Below, one piece after another: positions 23,346 through 36,697 of a stretch of 64,000 nt of DNA. The translations under genes were made by a program, and so were the position numbers. Position 1 is the first letter of the stretch; each line of letters opens with the position of its first letter. The stretch covers positions 124,001 through 188,000 of the forward strand of contig JAHQIW010007201.1 of the NCBI GenBank assembly GCA_019055375.1, given 5' to 3'. Origin of the DNA: Parelaphostrongylus tenuis (Eukaryota > Nematoda > Chromadorea > Rhabditida > Metastrongylidae). The notes below the pieces were generated by a model, which worked only from the letters and a program-made list of their open reading frames with translations, was not told the origin of the DNA and did no database searches.

Positions 23346-25229
23346 CAATAATATGATTCTAATTAAAAATTTCTAAACACTAACGATTACCTCAGCGCTG
23401 AAAGTCCGGAAAAAGGAGTGTATTGGCGAATAACGGCTCGGTCACCGAGCGAAAGCTTATCTGCTCGACCCAATATAATAGTGGAGTTCAAATTTTCGGA
23501 AAACCAATTGCGGTTAATGGGGCGGTCTCTTTAGATTTCGCTGAATAGATAACCGGCCAGGTGACCTGCAAGAAGGAATAGGCTAGTTGGCCTGCTCGCT
23601 GACCACTCTGTTAACTGCCGCGAACGATCTAGGTTAAAGTTGAAATTTGCCTTTTAACATGTTTAGATTGCGTGACGGCTTGATGGCCGCCATTCCACTG
23701 TTCGAAAGGCTATATTTTTATTACCTTTCATTATTAATCATTACGGCTTCTTTCAAAACTAAAGCTTAAATCAGTATGCGCATAAATTTTTGTTTTTCCC
23801 AGTAGTTGTTTGTGAAAACATGAAGTCCCTGTTTTTCGTTGTCAAGAGTGAAATCATGATATTCCCTATCATTCCAATCTTTATATTTTTTCAATGTTGA
23901 AGGCTGTTTTACATAACATTGACTGGCTAATCAAAACTATTCGTTATATTTCTATGAGTCAATGTACTAACTTTGACTGAGTTCTTTCATAAAGATAACA
24001 GTGGTACTCGAATCAGATCAACTTTGAACAGTTCGGTTACTCGAAACCCGTTTGTGATTCACTTTTTTCTAGGTGCTGATAATCTAAATTGCACTTGACC
24101 GTGTTTATTTCAAATCGTTCACGTTCTTCTATATTGTAAACGTTCGAATACTCGGATTATCTGGAGGGAATCCACGGAAGCATCAAAAAATGCTAGGCTT
24201 TCGACACCAATTATGAACTTCAGACTAACGTGACAAGTGCTGTCCAGATATCACGAGGTGAATTTGGATAGAAATTTTCCCCTAGGTCTTGATTCAGATA
24301 TTTTTTATAGTGAAAAAGTGCGCTTCCTACCGCTAATCCGACTGAAAACGGAACAACCTTTCATCCAGACTGAGCTCACCGAAAAAAGTAGAATGAAGAG
24401 CTATACGAAACAGCAAAAAGTCAATACATTACATTATATACATTGAGCAATACCCGTACATGATCTATTACTTTAAAGACTTGAGAAAAACGAATGTTAT
24501 AAACAGTGTCGTTTTATTCTAATTAACTGTTTTGCAGCAATCCACATTAAGCATCTGAAAATTAAGCGGATCTAGAAAATGTGCAGATCAAAAGGTATTG
24601 TGGAACTGGTCAGCTATATGAGTCAGTAATTTCTAGATTTAGAAAGTTATTGCACCAATCATCAAAGTCCAAATGTTATTTATAGGTCAATCGTTCTTGG
24701 TGGATCACCAAATACGTTATCAGACATCAGCCGTGAGTTAGCCACACACCTGCATTGTCTTCAATTCTACATCTCGCCCACCAGATCTCCTCAACTTTCT
24801 TTACTTGCTTATATAGCAAAGAGAATTGCATGAAGGGCATTGCAAACCAAGTTTTTTATTCTTAATGCTTTCGGCACCGATATAGGCTTTGCCAGTTGCG
24901 CTGTGGAAGGTGGTCATACTCATATCAGACTTCTGTGGAGTAAATGACATATTCAGTTACTTGATGGGAACACTTCCATTGTGCTTACTCAATCATTTGA
25001 TAATGTAGTCGACGTATAGGAGCATATTTATAGGTCAAACGACAGTATAAGCCAGTTTTCCACAGAAACAGAAAGCTCATTCATTGGAATTACCTCCACC
25101 CTATAGATCAAGCGATACGATATAGGTGCCGCTTTACGTTAAGCATTCTCTCCTCTATCAACAATCTCGGCAGCTCATCAAGGGAGCGCATGCCTCTCGT
25201 GGCACCACGCCGCTAGCTGGTTTACGATA
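23346..25229. other. No gene supported
   Basis: AT-rich sequence with only short open frames and no exon with good splice sites and plausible residues. Confidence 0.4.
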
Positions 25230-25500
25230 AACGGTTAAAAGATAAAGTATAAAGCTTGCAATGCTAATCAACAGATGAGGGCTGCGACTGCATTCGACTC
25301 CATTCGTGGCATCGTAGAAGTAACTGAATGCGTGTATGGTCTTTTAGAACAACTATGGTCGCTTACCGATTCATCGCTTCATTACTCCAGATTGCTCTAA
25401 GCGAAGATAGTACCAACTCATCAGCCAAGAAAGGGAGGAAGCTCGGTTAGTATTCAATGCATTATCGACCCAACGACCATCTGTATCCTAGCAGCATCTC
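25230..25500 (-). mobile_element. Old SINE family 1 copy
   Basis: Degenerate match in order: TAAAGTATAAAGC tail, CTGCATTCGACTCCATTC, GTAACTGAATGCGTGTATGG, then weak matches toward the head. The pol III boxes are no longer readable. Confidence 0.5.
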
Positions 25501-26330
25501 TTACTTTTTATCGCACATATAAGGACGTCTACCGTGGTTAGTTATGCTTCCGGTACGTGTCGTCATTTCCGATGTACATGCGATCGTCGGCAACGTAATG
25601 GATGTCAAACACTCGAAATGCGAACGATACGAGCAATTTTCAGTGTCATTCAACATACACATCAATTTTGTTCACATCTACATCCTCTTGACGAGTAGAC
25701 CAGTTCCTGACCAGAACTACAAACAACCATGCTCAGACTCAACTCAATTGTATGATTAATGTTCAGCTTCAGCGATTCCTCACAGGATCACCTTCCCTTT
25801 ACCTTCATTCAAAAGACGAATCAGAATCTGTTCAAAAAAAACAACTTAAATTTTCACCTTTTTCTTATTTCCTGCTCATCCGACATAACGAAATCGATGG
25901 ATTACGGTATCGCGTAAATGTTGTGTACGACGTAATTCTAGAGAACTATTTGAAAAAGGAACGATGCAACTATGCTTGGAAATATTTTTCAAAGTCCCTT
26001 TATTTTAAGAGAAATCTCTTCAGTGACATCAATCCATGGCTTAGCGTTCATAATGGTCAAAGTTTTTGTCCATCCTTGCGGCAAGATTTTTTTCGGCCTA
26101 ACCTTTGCAATTCATGGATAATTCTGGGTGGTAAAAGGTCAACTTGGTAACTTGAATACAAAATACTGAACATATCTAGAGTACAAGACCTTTGGATACT
26201 CTCAACCATGATGAACCCAAGTTTTCATACCAGTGAAGTGTTTATTTCTTTTTTCTGGAGAACGAGCTAAGATGGCACTGTAGCCAATTTAGTTTCAGTA
26301 ATTTCAGACTATTTGAGACTAGAATTTTTC
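25501..26330. other. No gene supported; two plus-strand open frames
   Basis: Plus-strand frames at 25544-25759 and 25752-26150 (132 codons) have no recognisable motif, no cysteine pattern and no clear splice context. Frames of this size can arise by chance here. Confidence 0.3.
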
Positions 26331-26566
26331 TCATCCTTTGGCAACTCGTCCTGTATTCAGAACGCTTTGTCCTGATCGTCTCCGAATGAAAGCATTAGAA
26401 ATCGTGTTATAAAACCGGTTTAAGTTAACAGCTGCCATTATAGGCTTATAATCAACACAAAAGATACAAGCGTACGTGTCAAATGGATTTCTTTTGTCAA
26501 ATGTCACCATGTGGACACCTGGTAGTAGAGTTTGACTGAAGAAATTCTCACCGTTTCTAATGAGTA
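26331..26566 (-). CDS. Orphan 3'-terminal exon, unknown protein
   Basis: A strong acceptor (CTCTTTTTTTCAG) starts a 236-nt frame entered in phase 1 and ending at TGA 26331. It reads VLIRNGENFFSQTLLPG, VHMVTFDKRNPFDTYACIF, CVDYKPIMAAVNLNRFY, then a basic tail (FIRRRSGQSVLNTGRVAKG). Residue use looks protein-like, with no low complexity. No upstream exon could be fixed, and I do not recognise the family. It could be the last exon of a gene lying to the right, or a gene fragment. Confidence 0.4.
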
Positions 26567-27299
26567 CTGAAAAAAAGAGTCTTTTTACGATCACGTGAGT
26601 CAAAATAGCTACAGATACCTAGTAGCAACACATATACTTCAGATCCAAGTGTCCTAGAATGGTCGAAATTTCTTGTATCTCATCTTCTTTATCCCACTTA
26701 TCTTTCTCTTTCCTCTTTTTAATGCAACACTATGTTTGAGTGGCCAGAAATATAGGATATGTAAAGAACTAAGGAAACAGTTCTGAGAAACAACAGTCCC
26801 GTCTTAAACAAAAGTAATAGGTGTATGATCATTGATTGAACAGTGCCGATTGGCTGAGAACTGCAGGAAAGCAGAAGCTTCGGTCTGCATTGTTGATCAA
26901 TATTCTATCAAGATTTTTATGACCTGTAATTCAATAAATGACCAAATAACTCAGATAGTACACGTAGCTTACTCAGGCTATTACCATAAAGTCTAATATT
27001 ATCACTGTTTCCACTGAACATATAGCCACGAGCAACTCTATGAATCGAGTGGATCTTGTTCTACTAGATGAAAGTGTTATTTTGCTTTAGAATTTGGCCT
27101 TAGCAGAACCTTAACACCCAGCTCTACAACGCAATTCAACAAAAAAAAAATCCAGCGGGACGTAGAGAGAAGATAGTACCGCGGAAAATCTCTTGTAAAA
27201 TAGGGTTAAGCTTTTTATCTCGGTTATGTCAAAACATTTCAGCCTATTGCTTCAACTTCCATGGTACTTACATGTATAGATAGTGTTTGTTTGATTCCA

Positions 27300-27410
27300 C
27301 AGGTGAAAATAAACTATTAATAATAGCATTGAGGGCAAGACGATGTCCATAGGTAAAAAAAACCATTAATAATGGAATTGAGAGCACGACAATGGCTTTC
27401 AATGCCAGCA
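27300..27410. repeat. Two-copy tandem duplication
   Basis: A unit of about 53 nt beginning AGGTGAAAATAAACTATTAA recurs as AGGTAAAAAAAACCATTAAT; both run through GCATTGAGGGCAAGACGATG or its variant. Non-coding. Confidence 0.55.
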
Positions 27411-27799
27411 AATCCTCGGATTTTTGTCCCAGAAGTAGCGCACTGGCCGCAGCTGCTAGCTTAGAAGGAACAGGTCTTATTTCGATTTGGAATGTATTGC
27501 GTCATTTGAGAAAGTGCGCTACAATATTAATTATCACCTGAAAGTGTTCATGCGAAAAACGCGTGATTTCATCGTCTTCGCTTAATACTGAGATGAAATG
27601 GAAATCGTTGCTGCCCTACAAGGTGTTCATGCATAATTGACCAACGCAAAAACGAATGTTAATGATATCATCAGCAGGATCCATCAGCATCGATGCAAGA
27701 TGATCGGACCAGAATATGCTTACTTCGATGCCAAGGTTTTTCCTAGGCAGGTTATCCGGTCTGCCAAAGGATGCGATTAATGGATAATAACTTCTGCGA

Positions 27800-28100
27800 T
27801 GTGAGGGCATGTGGTGCAGTGGCTAGAGGTGCTCTGGGTCGCACACAAGATCGATGGTTCGATCTCGTACGCTTGGCTCGCCAAGCCGTCCTGCCCTCCT
27901 GGGTCGGTACACGGCAGCAGCTTTGTTGGGAGGATAAGTAGCACTGACTCGATACGGCGACAGGCCACCACGAACTACTGTGAAGGCCAGAGAATTATTC
28001 GCATCACCTCAAACGAAATAGAAAATTGAACTCGAATGCGAATGCATGGCGCATTCCTCTGGGATTGATCAATGCCAAAAGCTTTGTCCTCTTGTAACTT
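27800..28100 (+). mobile_element. tRNA-derived SINE (family 1)
   Basis: The head reads GCATGTGGTGCAGTGGCTAG with B box GGTTCGATCTC. The body shares GACTCGATACGG and GCATGGCGCATTCCTC with the other copies. The TTTATCC tail is eroded to AAGCTTTGTCCTC. Confidence 0.75.
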
Positions 28101-31100
28101 CTGTACTACCCCAACATACAACGCGACCGTCAATGGCAGGCTGGCCTCTCTTATAGTTAGGAAGAACGAATATGTGAGACTTATATTGTAGAACAGAAGA
28201 GATTTTTGAATACAATTCTTATAGTAATCGAGACTTTGCAGCCATATTGTATTAATTCCGTCCCAATGTAGTATCAGGCACAGATCGAGACCATTGAGAA
28301 TGACGTCGGCCTTTCTCAAAACACTTCTGCTTATTCGCCTTCAGATATTTGATCATACTTCCCAGAAGTGAATCTCGAACAGTTCGAAGGAGATCTTCTG
28401 CTGTATTTTTCACTTGACATTATGTTCATTGACAGCAGATAAGTGACGTTTGTCAACATTTATGATCCTTTCGTTTACACAATTACGGTTTTCCTGTCAT
28501 TAAGATGAAGCTTTTTGTGTTGAAAAGTCGTAATCATCATGAAATCATCAAGGTGTGTTTGTACATCCGATTAGAAACTCGTTGAAATTCGTCTTCTCGG
28601 CCTATGCACGCCCACCTCCCGGTGCGATTCTTTCCTATGTCGAAAAAATATTTCTTTCAAGCAACGAAACCGACTCAACTACAGCGTTTTTTACACCATA
28701 GAGATTGGATAATTCGCATTTTCTTACCATAGAATAGATCGAGAACTTCACCTAGAAATACTCAGAGTACACAATTATTCACCATAAAAAAATCATGAAG
28801 TGGTGATGTTTCCAAGAAAATGGCAGCGATCAGTATCAGAAGGTTTTCGCAAAACGTCATACGGTCTTCTCTTATCTAGCGAAGTTTCATAAAATTTCTA
28901 AGGCCCTGCGTAAGCTATCGACTATACTAAGCATTAAATTGCCATAAAAATCACAGCGAAATAATTGTATAGTGCCAATCAACCAAATAAAAAAATTATG
29001 ATTATAGAAATAGCTTGAAAATTGGCAGAGTCGGGACAGAAGTAATCTAAGCATTAGTCAAACTCTGGATTTCGACGATTCGTTACTAGAAATCTCATAA
29101 CATAGGAACACAGAACACGTCGCAGCGCACTGTCATGAGAGACCTTTCCATAGAAGAGTTACCGGTGTTCGATTTCTACTATCTAGGTCAACAATGCCGA
29201 TTTGAGTTATCGAAAATCACACTCATCAATGGTCCGAGATTATTACAGGGCTTGACGATAAACTGACAATAACACTACAGATCTGGAAGAGAACATTTAG
29301 CTAACATAATTCCATAAATTCAACTTGAACAAGTAAAGACGAGCATAAAGAATTGAAAGACGCCGATACCATTCATAAGAATGAAGATGAATTGAGAACG
29401 AGTGACGATCGATGCGGATCGAGTTCTTGGACGAGTTCCCAAGTTTTTTCCCTATGACGCAAACATCACTCAAAACTAAGCCGGTTCTAGCGCTTTTTTT
29501 GGAATTTCCATATCCATAATTGATATTCGTTTCAGTCTAGTGACGTATTTTACCGTGGCTAACCTTGTGCAACGAAGCTAAAAAATTTAGCGAAAAGAAT
29601 AAAAACGCGGAAAGTTTGAAGAAGAAGATGCTAAGAGAATCACTGTTTATCTCTCAAATTAAATCAGCACTAAATTTCAACGTTGAATTAACCTCTAAGA
29701 AAAGGTCGCATCTATCCTCAACTCCTCTATTGTTTGTCAATCGTCCCTTCTTCTTCCATACCAAAGGTTTGCCACATCAAAAGTGGGTGTCGGTGGAACG
29801 TTTCCCTGTGTCAATGGAGGTATATCAAGCAGACTCATTATTGTGTCACTCATCTCATCATATGGTTATACAAGCTAATAAGGAACAGGAAACACCAGAA
29901 GACTAGATCCATTCCAGAGCAAAGTGCGACAAGCTAGCGATGGCTATCACTCCGTCAGAAAAAGACCTTTTCACCTGGAGAAGGCAATTTGTCAAAAACA
30001 TGATACTTCTCGCTTCCTTCCTGGGAGGTTTCGACACGCAGAAGAGGCGAATAGAGATCATTAAAGGGGTCCGCTCAAGTTTCTTAGTGAGTGGCCAGAA
30101 CTGCACATTACACAAGTTATCTGCGAATCAAAGAAAAGGATTTAAAGTAGCCGTGAAAATTATTTTATTGATGACTTTATGCGGTCATAAAGCGTATTAC
30201 GATGATTCTTCACTTCTGAAACAGAAACAAACTGGAAGAAGATATGTCGTGAGAATGAAACTCAATACCACGCTGTCATAACGCTTCATAATTGAACGAT
30301 GATAGTCCAAATTTTGAAAACAACCTGAATATAGATGCGAATATTTCACGTAATTTTTCGGTAGCTATCTCAGCAGAAGGCGAAATGATCACAAGGCTGA
30401 TGTGATACACGAGGAAGTGGCTCACGATTGGCTTAATGTGAAAATTCCGAGTGACGAAAGCCCTTTACTCAAGAAGACAGAAAATTTAATGATTGACAGT
30501 TTTATATTATTGGGGTAAAAGTGAAACGGGAGTTTAACTCCCGCCTAAGGCTCCTTGTTTTGCATGTCGCTCAACATTTCTGAACATATAGTAATAGCTA
30601 CGAAGTTTTTCAGCAACTCTTTAAACTCAGGGATGAACAGTTTCCTTCACTGGAAGGTTTGATCAAGAATGTAGTCTATGAAAATGTTCGAAGCCTTACC
30701 TAGGGTATTACTGATGAAGCGGGCGAAACCGCCCAAAGTTACGTGTGGCTCTGACGTAACAATCTCTGCAAGGCTTCAAACATTCCTATGGAATATTTGG
30801 ATGTTCAAAGAGAGGTTTAAAAACAGCCGGTGAGAGATGGATAGGTAAGAATCATAGCTCGTGGTAGAAAACTGCGGTTTTGAGTAAATATATGCTACTA
30901 GGATGAGGAAAAAGTTCCCTAACATTTGCCGAAAATCTAAAGTATATACACAAATTTGATTAAAAAAAAACAGTAATTATTTTTCAAGATAAAGAACGTC
31001 ATTATTAACGGTTTTCTGCGAACGATCTGCTCAAAATCTGGACCTAGAGCTGCTTATAGATCTCTGTCGTCTAATCTCAATGGCCGACCGGAACGCCTTC

Positions 31101-33685
31101 AGTTTATTCACCGTCGGCACTACTCCTTCACAGCATCTCTTGTCGAAAGTTGTCGCTTCCAGCATCAAAAATCGAAGCTCACTTTTGTCCATCGTCGCCA
31201 TTCGATATCCGAAGAGATCAAAATTCGATGCAATATAAATAGCGTTGTTGTGGAATTTTCTTATGGAAATATTCCTGAGATCTTCTGATGACTTTACAAT
31301 AACCGATTTTGTGTGAAACAAACATAAAATTCGAGGGTTTAGAGAAACTCATCCCTCAACCTAGTATTTATGGTTGCGCCTATATTTCTAGCCTATTTCA
31401 ACATGCCAGTTAGCACATAGGAATAGCTGGGCGATCAGAAGTGATGTTTTCAGTGGATGCGCATTCTTGGATAGGGGATATAACGGAGTGCATTAGCCCA
31501 TCGTAGTCCCGTTCAGTGGAGCTGATCATGTCATGAGTTCGAAAAAAAACTGATCCAGTTCTGAATGTTTCAGAAATTTTGTTGAAGAGAATTTTTTTAT
31601 TCTTCCAAGGTGTATCATTAATTAGTAAGTACTTAGATATCATGGAGCGGCAGACCCGATAATATGATAAATTGAGCACACGCATTGCTTCATATTTATA
31701 CCTTACTAATACCAAGTTATGGTACATGAAATTGTAGCGATATTCAAGAAAGAAGTAACAGACATATTGTGACTCTGAATTTCTTATGATAAGCTATGCA
31801 TTCGCCCGAATCAATCGCTCCACCTAGCCCTCTTTTACGATTACTTTTATCAAGCAAATCGGCCGGGAGCCGCGCAAATCTCATTGCCGCGTTGCTTGCC
31901 ACGACTGCGCATTTTTAGTCTTCACTTGTTAGATCACTGGACTTGGAGGACAATACGCTGCTGAGATGATCCTTTGTCGCCCTATTTTACTAAGCTAATC
32001 CTGACTAAAATAAAGGAGTAGCGCAGTATTAGTAATAAATTCACCACGTCTCGTGCTATTTCGACTCCACCTCGTGCCGTTGTGAATAGATAACTTTTTG
32101 CGATCTTTGCGAGGAGACCCGGCTATCTCAGGACTCGAAAATACCATGTCTAGAATGTAGCTAATGACGGAGCTTATAGTGTTATGCCGTACCATAGATT
32201 AACCCTTATCTGACTGATTTTACTGATAAAATTTTGAAATTGCATTTAGACCAACGAGTCTTCTAAAAAACGATTTGTACACCTCACTTTGTGTCTAAGA
32301 ATATCCCCAATCATGATTGAGGATGCCATAACACGGTAAGTAGAACAATTCTAGCGTAACAACTCTCTTATCGCTTTTGTATTGGAGAATAGCTGTACAG
32401 TTGGTTACACTTGCTCGACAGAGACGAAATGAATTACACTTATTACATGAGACCTTTTGCTTTTGCTTTCTAACAAGAGTACTGTCATCAGTAACCGATT
32501 TGGTTCTACTAGACTAGGTTTTATTCTCACTGTTCAATGCGACTCCAAGCCCCGTTTCATTTACCTGTAGCAATTCACTTGATTGCTCAACTAATGCCGT
32601 GTCAGTGCGACGTATTAGACCGCATGTAAGCATACACACCCATGTGCTATGAATCCATTGGATTACAGATGTGGGCAAAATGGATAGCACAGTCCGGCGC
32701 AGCAGGGACAAGAGGTCTATATTCTGAACAAAGGTCTGTGTCAAAGTTTGCTTTCCGCATATAAGACTCCCATCCACCACCTGGACACGCTCTAAGTAAC
32801 CTTCTTTATAAGTGATTCGAGAATCGCTCAATGTGAGAAATTCATAAGATTTCACTAAAACGAATTCATGTTAGCTTTTACGTTCAAACTGCCAATATAG
32901 TCCTTGGTGACTTCGTTCTACCTATACCATTGTGAACGTAGGAAAATGAAAATCTCAAAATTTTCGATAAAAGACGTGTTCTTTTTCTCATAGATAGCCC
33001 TTGCTCAGCGGCTCGAATGATTAGTGAATTCCTTGTTTCTCACACTAACAAACTCATGTTCTCAAATCTTTCTTACCGTATTCTGAGAGACTGTATTAAG
33101 CCTCTTCGAGATCTGTTTTTTCGAGGGGATTTTCATCATTATCATTCTTATCTGTAAGATCTTGTCCTTTTAGAAATTTACTTTATCTTTTTTTGTGAAG
33201 AAGGGAGGTATACGGAAGTGTATGAGGGTGAATGAACTTGTTATGACTGCTAATTTATTTGGGCATTGAACCTGCAGACTTTGATGAGATGATGCGTTCA
33301 AAGTTGTGAGACAAAAATAAGAAATCATCAACAAAGTTTGCTACAAAACAGATGAAAAGCGGCGAAAAATAGAGGTCGGAGTTGATAAGTTGAGCCGCTG
33401 ACCTCAAAACGATTCGTCGACTCTCTCCAACAACACTTTTAACTGGTTTTTATGTAATCGACGGTGATTTATCGAAAGTCTAATACTGATGTCTGATGTC
33501 CGAATAAATGTTCTGTCGACATAAACGATGATGTCGACGACGTGAAAGTGACGCTGATTCAGAAGGATGTTTTTTGAAATACAGTAGGGGCAAAAAGTGT
33601 ATACTACACCGTGGGAAAATGTGGTTTCAACATGGGCTAAGTAATGTGGTTCACATGACAACATTACCACTCATGTTGACATTGA
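28101..33685. other. Mostly non-coding; candidate open frames only
   Basis: Minus-strand frames at 31031-31321 (96 codons, basic, ending RRQRSISSSRSRF), 31410-31727 and 32514-32855 are long for this composition but lack clear splice partners or known motifs. Plus-strand frames at 29565-30281 are similar. A fragment at 30690-30800 matches one arm of the 58921-59250 element. I call no gene. Confidence 0.35.
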
Positions 33686-34732
33686 CGATTCCTTCCCGTC
33701 TGGTAGCAAAGATTTAGAGCCTAATCCATACGCTCGGCAAGAAGTTTTCATAAAGAGTGTCGATATTCATTCAAAAACTTAAATCCACAACTTTCCGAAT
33801 ACGTGGCCGGTTTTTGAAAAAAGTTCATTTACAACGATGAAATATTCAAAACGCGATTGTGTTTCACCCAGCATGTTTCTCATTGGACAAAGCTGTTTCG
33901 TTAGGCTAATAGTAATTGTTCGACAGCGTAAATTTTACCGATTTCAACACTGCGCTTATTCTCTTAAAAGATCAATTCTCTACAGTGTATCAGGGAAAAG
34001 AAAATTGAATTCGCATGCGCGAGTAAGTGGTCTTTGGCCAATTCGGACCGCTGGGTGAAACAGCAATGGGAGTTGCGCAATCATCGATCGGCTTTCGACC
34101 GGTCCCATGCCAGTGCAATTTTTGCTATTTAATTGAGGAACGTTTCGCCGTTTTGGAAGAAGAAATCCAGATAAAACGTATGAATCTGCTACAAAAAGAC
34201 TTCGAATACTTTTATTCTGCCACGAATACGGATAAATAAATCATCATTACTATCACTTTGATGGGATGCAGGAGGCCAGAACGCCTTAATTGCTTCCAAT
34301 AGTGACTCAAAGACATTCAGATACTACGATATTCCCTCTACACGTTCATATCTCGAGAATGATCGATCATCGCCTCAGTCTACCTTACTGCCTCACCCAC
34401 CGGGCCCGTGAGATGGCCAAGGACCACTTGCTCGCGCATGTGAATAAATTTTATTTCACCTGTGTTGCAGAGAAACGGTCATTTTAGAATATGAGCACAG
34501 TGTGGAATCGGCGACTTTAACGCTCAAATAATTACTAACTAACACTAGAAAGAGTTCCGTCCAGTGAGAAATATGCGCGTGTGAAACATAATCTTGTTCT
34601 AGAAAATCGGCCACATTTGCGATTAGTTTGAGATCTAAGCTTTCGAATGATTACTAATGCTCTCTATGAAAACTTCTTGTCGAGTTCAAAGGATAGGATT
34701 GAAAATTTGCGCTATCAAACGGAAATGAACCA
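33686..34732. mobile_element. Long-TIR element, family K
   Basis: Left end CTCGGCAAGAAGTTTTCATA, with CGTGGCCGGTTTTTGAA further in. Right end ATCGGCCACATTTG, GATTACTAATGCTCTC, ATGAAAACTTCTTGTCGAG. About 1.05 kb. It shares an interior CTCGCGCATRTGAAT block with the 17.2 kb copy. No transposase frame. Confidence 0.65.
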
Positions 34733-35458
34733 CATTAACGACTTTTCGCCCATCAACACTCAATTCGGTTGGGCCGAGTCGTCGCTGTCAACAATCACTT
34801 CTTTGGACTAGGTGAGCATCAAAAATTAAGAAATATCAAAGTAGCGGCAGTACTATGAATAATGGAAGCTCGGTTTGCTGCATACTTTACCAACTCATTT
34901 CCAAATTGAAATGAGCAAGTGTATTATATTGCATCTTCCTTTTTTCCACCCCGGATATTTTTTCTTTCGTTTTCTTTTTATTTGGCAACTTGTCACATTC
35001 AGCAACTCACATTGAATCCGGAAGAAAAATTCTGAAGAAAAGGTAAAAAAACTATCTTGATAGCCTTGGAATTCTCAGACATGGATTTCTTAGATATGGA
35101 TGTGACCTCTCAAAAACTTTCACAAATTTTTGAAAGATATAGAACCCACGATATTGGCAGCTTTAGTGGTACGTCAGCATGCAATTCAAAAGAAGATAGC
35201 ATGAGGGTGACGATTCTAGTTTCGAAAGAAAAAACCAAACCTAGTTAAAAGTTCGCTATTGAACAAGTTTCAACAAAACATTGATTTTGTGATAAACGAT
35301 GATTTGTTTGACTTTCCCGTAGTTTCTTAGTGAATAATTTCATAAGAGAAGTATAAACGTGAAGAAAGTAGGTAAAACTGTAGCAGGCACACAGATGCGA
35401 GTAAGTGTCGCGCTGGTATCGCACATTTATTTGTTTTATGCTACACAGTATACATATA

Positions 35459-36697
35459 CAGGGTGCACGCCAAAGTTCTGATAATTTTATACTTTGTTAA
35501 TTCTAGCACTGATATAATGTATTTTATCAATGCTGATAATTTTGCAGAATCTTTGCTTAGTTCTGATCTAGAATCTGATTAATTTACTGTTCGATTTCAG
35601 GTGTGCTCAAGTTGTGGATCGTAAAAATCAACGTATCACAGTATTTGAGTTGCGCGAGACGGGAATGAAAACGGACGACATTGTTAAAATTGACTGGTTT
35701 CAAACGTCCAGCCATCTCGCCTACTTCGGAAAACATTCAAAAGTCCGCTATCAAGTTCGAAGAAATCTAGAACGTTTGATGCGAAAGATGGCTCGGGAAG
35801 CTCGGGACCAGCGAATGGAGAGTTTGAAATATTTTCAGAAATAAGGTGAAGCTGCGCTGTTACAGGATCGCTTCTGTTTACAATTCCGAACAAAAAGATG
35901 AAAGAGGTACGGCCTTCAAAGGTTCGCCATATGAATTCTTTGTTAAATGTTATTTGTTTGCCAAAAGTGCTTCTTACGGATGATAGGATGTTCACTATCG
36001 AACCACTTCACAATCGTCAGAATTGACGCCAGCTTTTCAAGAAGGGTCGCGTGAAGTCTGCGGTAGCAAAGCTATGGGCCGCAGGCATTTTCAGCCTCTG
36101 TGATGATCTAGGCCGGCACTTCGGCCACGGGAAAGATGCCGTTGGTCGACAACAACAGAAACGTCAAAAATAGCACTGCCAGCTATCAGCAGCAAGTTCT
36201 AAGGGGCGTATTGGAGCCTCAGAGTACTCTAACCTCTGGCATCAACGGGTTTGCTCTTCAGCAGGAGTGAGGTCCCCCGCATTCGGCCCGTTCAACTATT
36301 GCCATCTGTCAATAGCTGTTCCTAGACTTTTGGGACAAGGATATTTAGCGGCCAAGCTTGCCGGATCTCAATCCAATGGATTAATCCTGTGGTCTAAACT
36401 GAGAGAAGAAGGTTCACCTAGTCGCTACATTAGCGTGACACGCTTGAAACGGCTTTGACACTTGCTTGGGACGAAATCAAGGTGGATACATCGTTGCTAA
36501 CTTTCGCAAGCGACTTCGTAATAGTACAGAGGCTAAAGGAGGCATTTGAGAATTTCTTATAATTTTTTCTGCTTATTGTTATAATTGCTAATCTAACAAA
36601 CGTAATTATTCCATCATTCGAATGAAATCATTTGTTTATGCAATATTTTTTACTGATGAAAAGTCTGAAAAGATTATGAGAGCTTTCACGCACCCTG
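35459..36697 (+). mobile_element. Tc1/mariner element with intact ends
   Basis: Ends are CAGGGTGCACGCCAAAG at the left and the complement of CAGGGTGCGTGAAAGC at the right, each next to TATA, giving the TA target duplication expected of Tc1/mariner. Length 1239 bp is typical. TIR similarity extends about 25 nt. Confidence 0.8.
35600..36560 (+). pseudogene. Degenerate Tc1/mariner-like transposase
   Basis: Fragments in shifting frames keep family order: ITVFELRETGMKTDDIVKI (N-terminal helix-turn-helix), MNSLLNVICLPKVLLTDDRM (with the first-Asp region VLLTDD), FTIEPLHNRQN, and the C-terminal AGSQSNGLILWSKLREEGSP, corresponding to the family SPDLNPMDYSxWSxLE block. The second catalytic Asp region is changed to QSNG and stops interrupt several times, so no active enzyme is encoded here. 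Confidence 0.7.
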
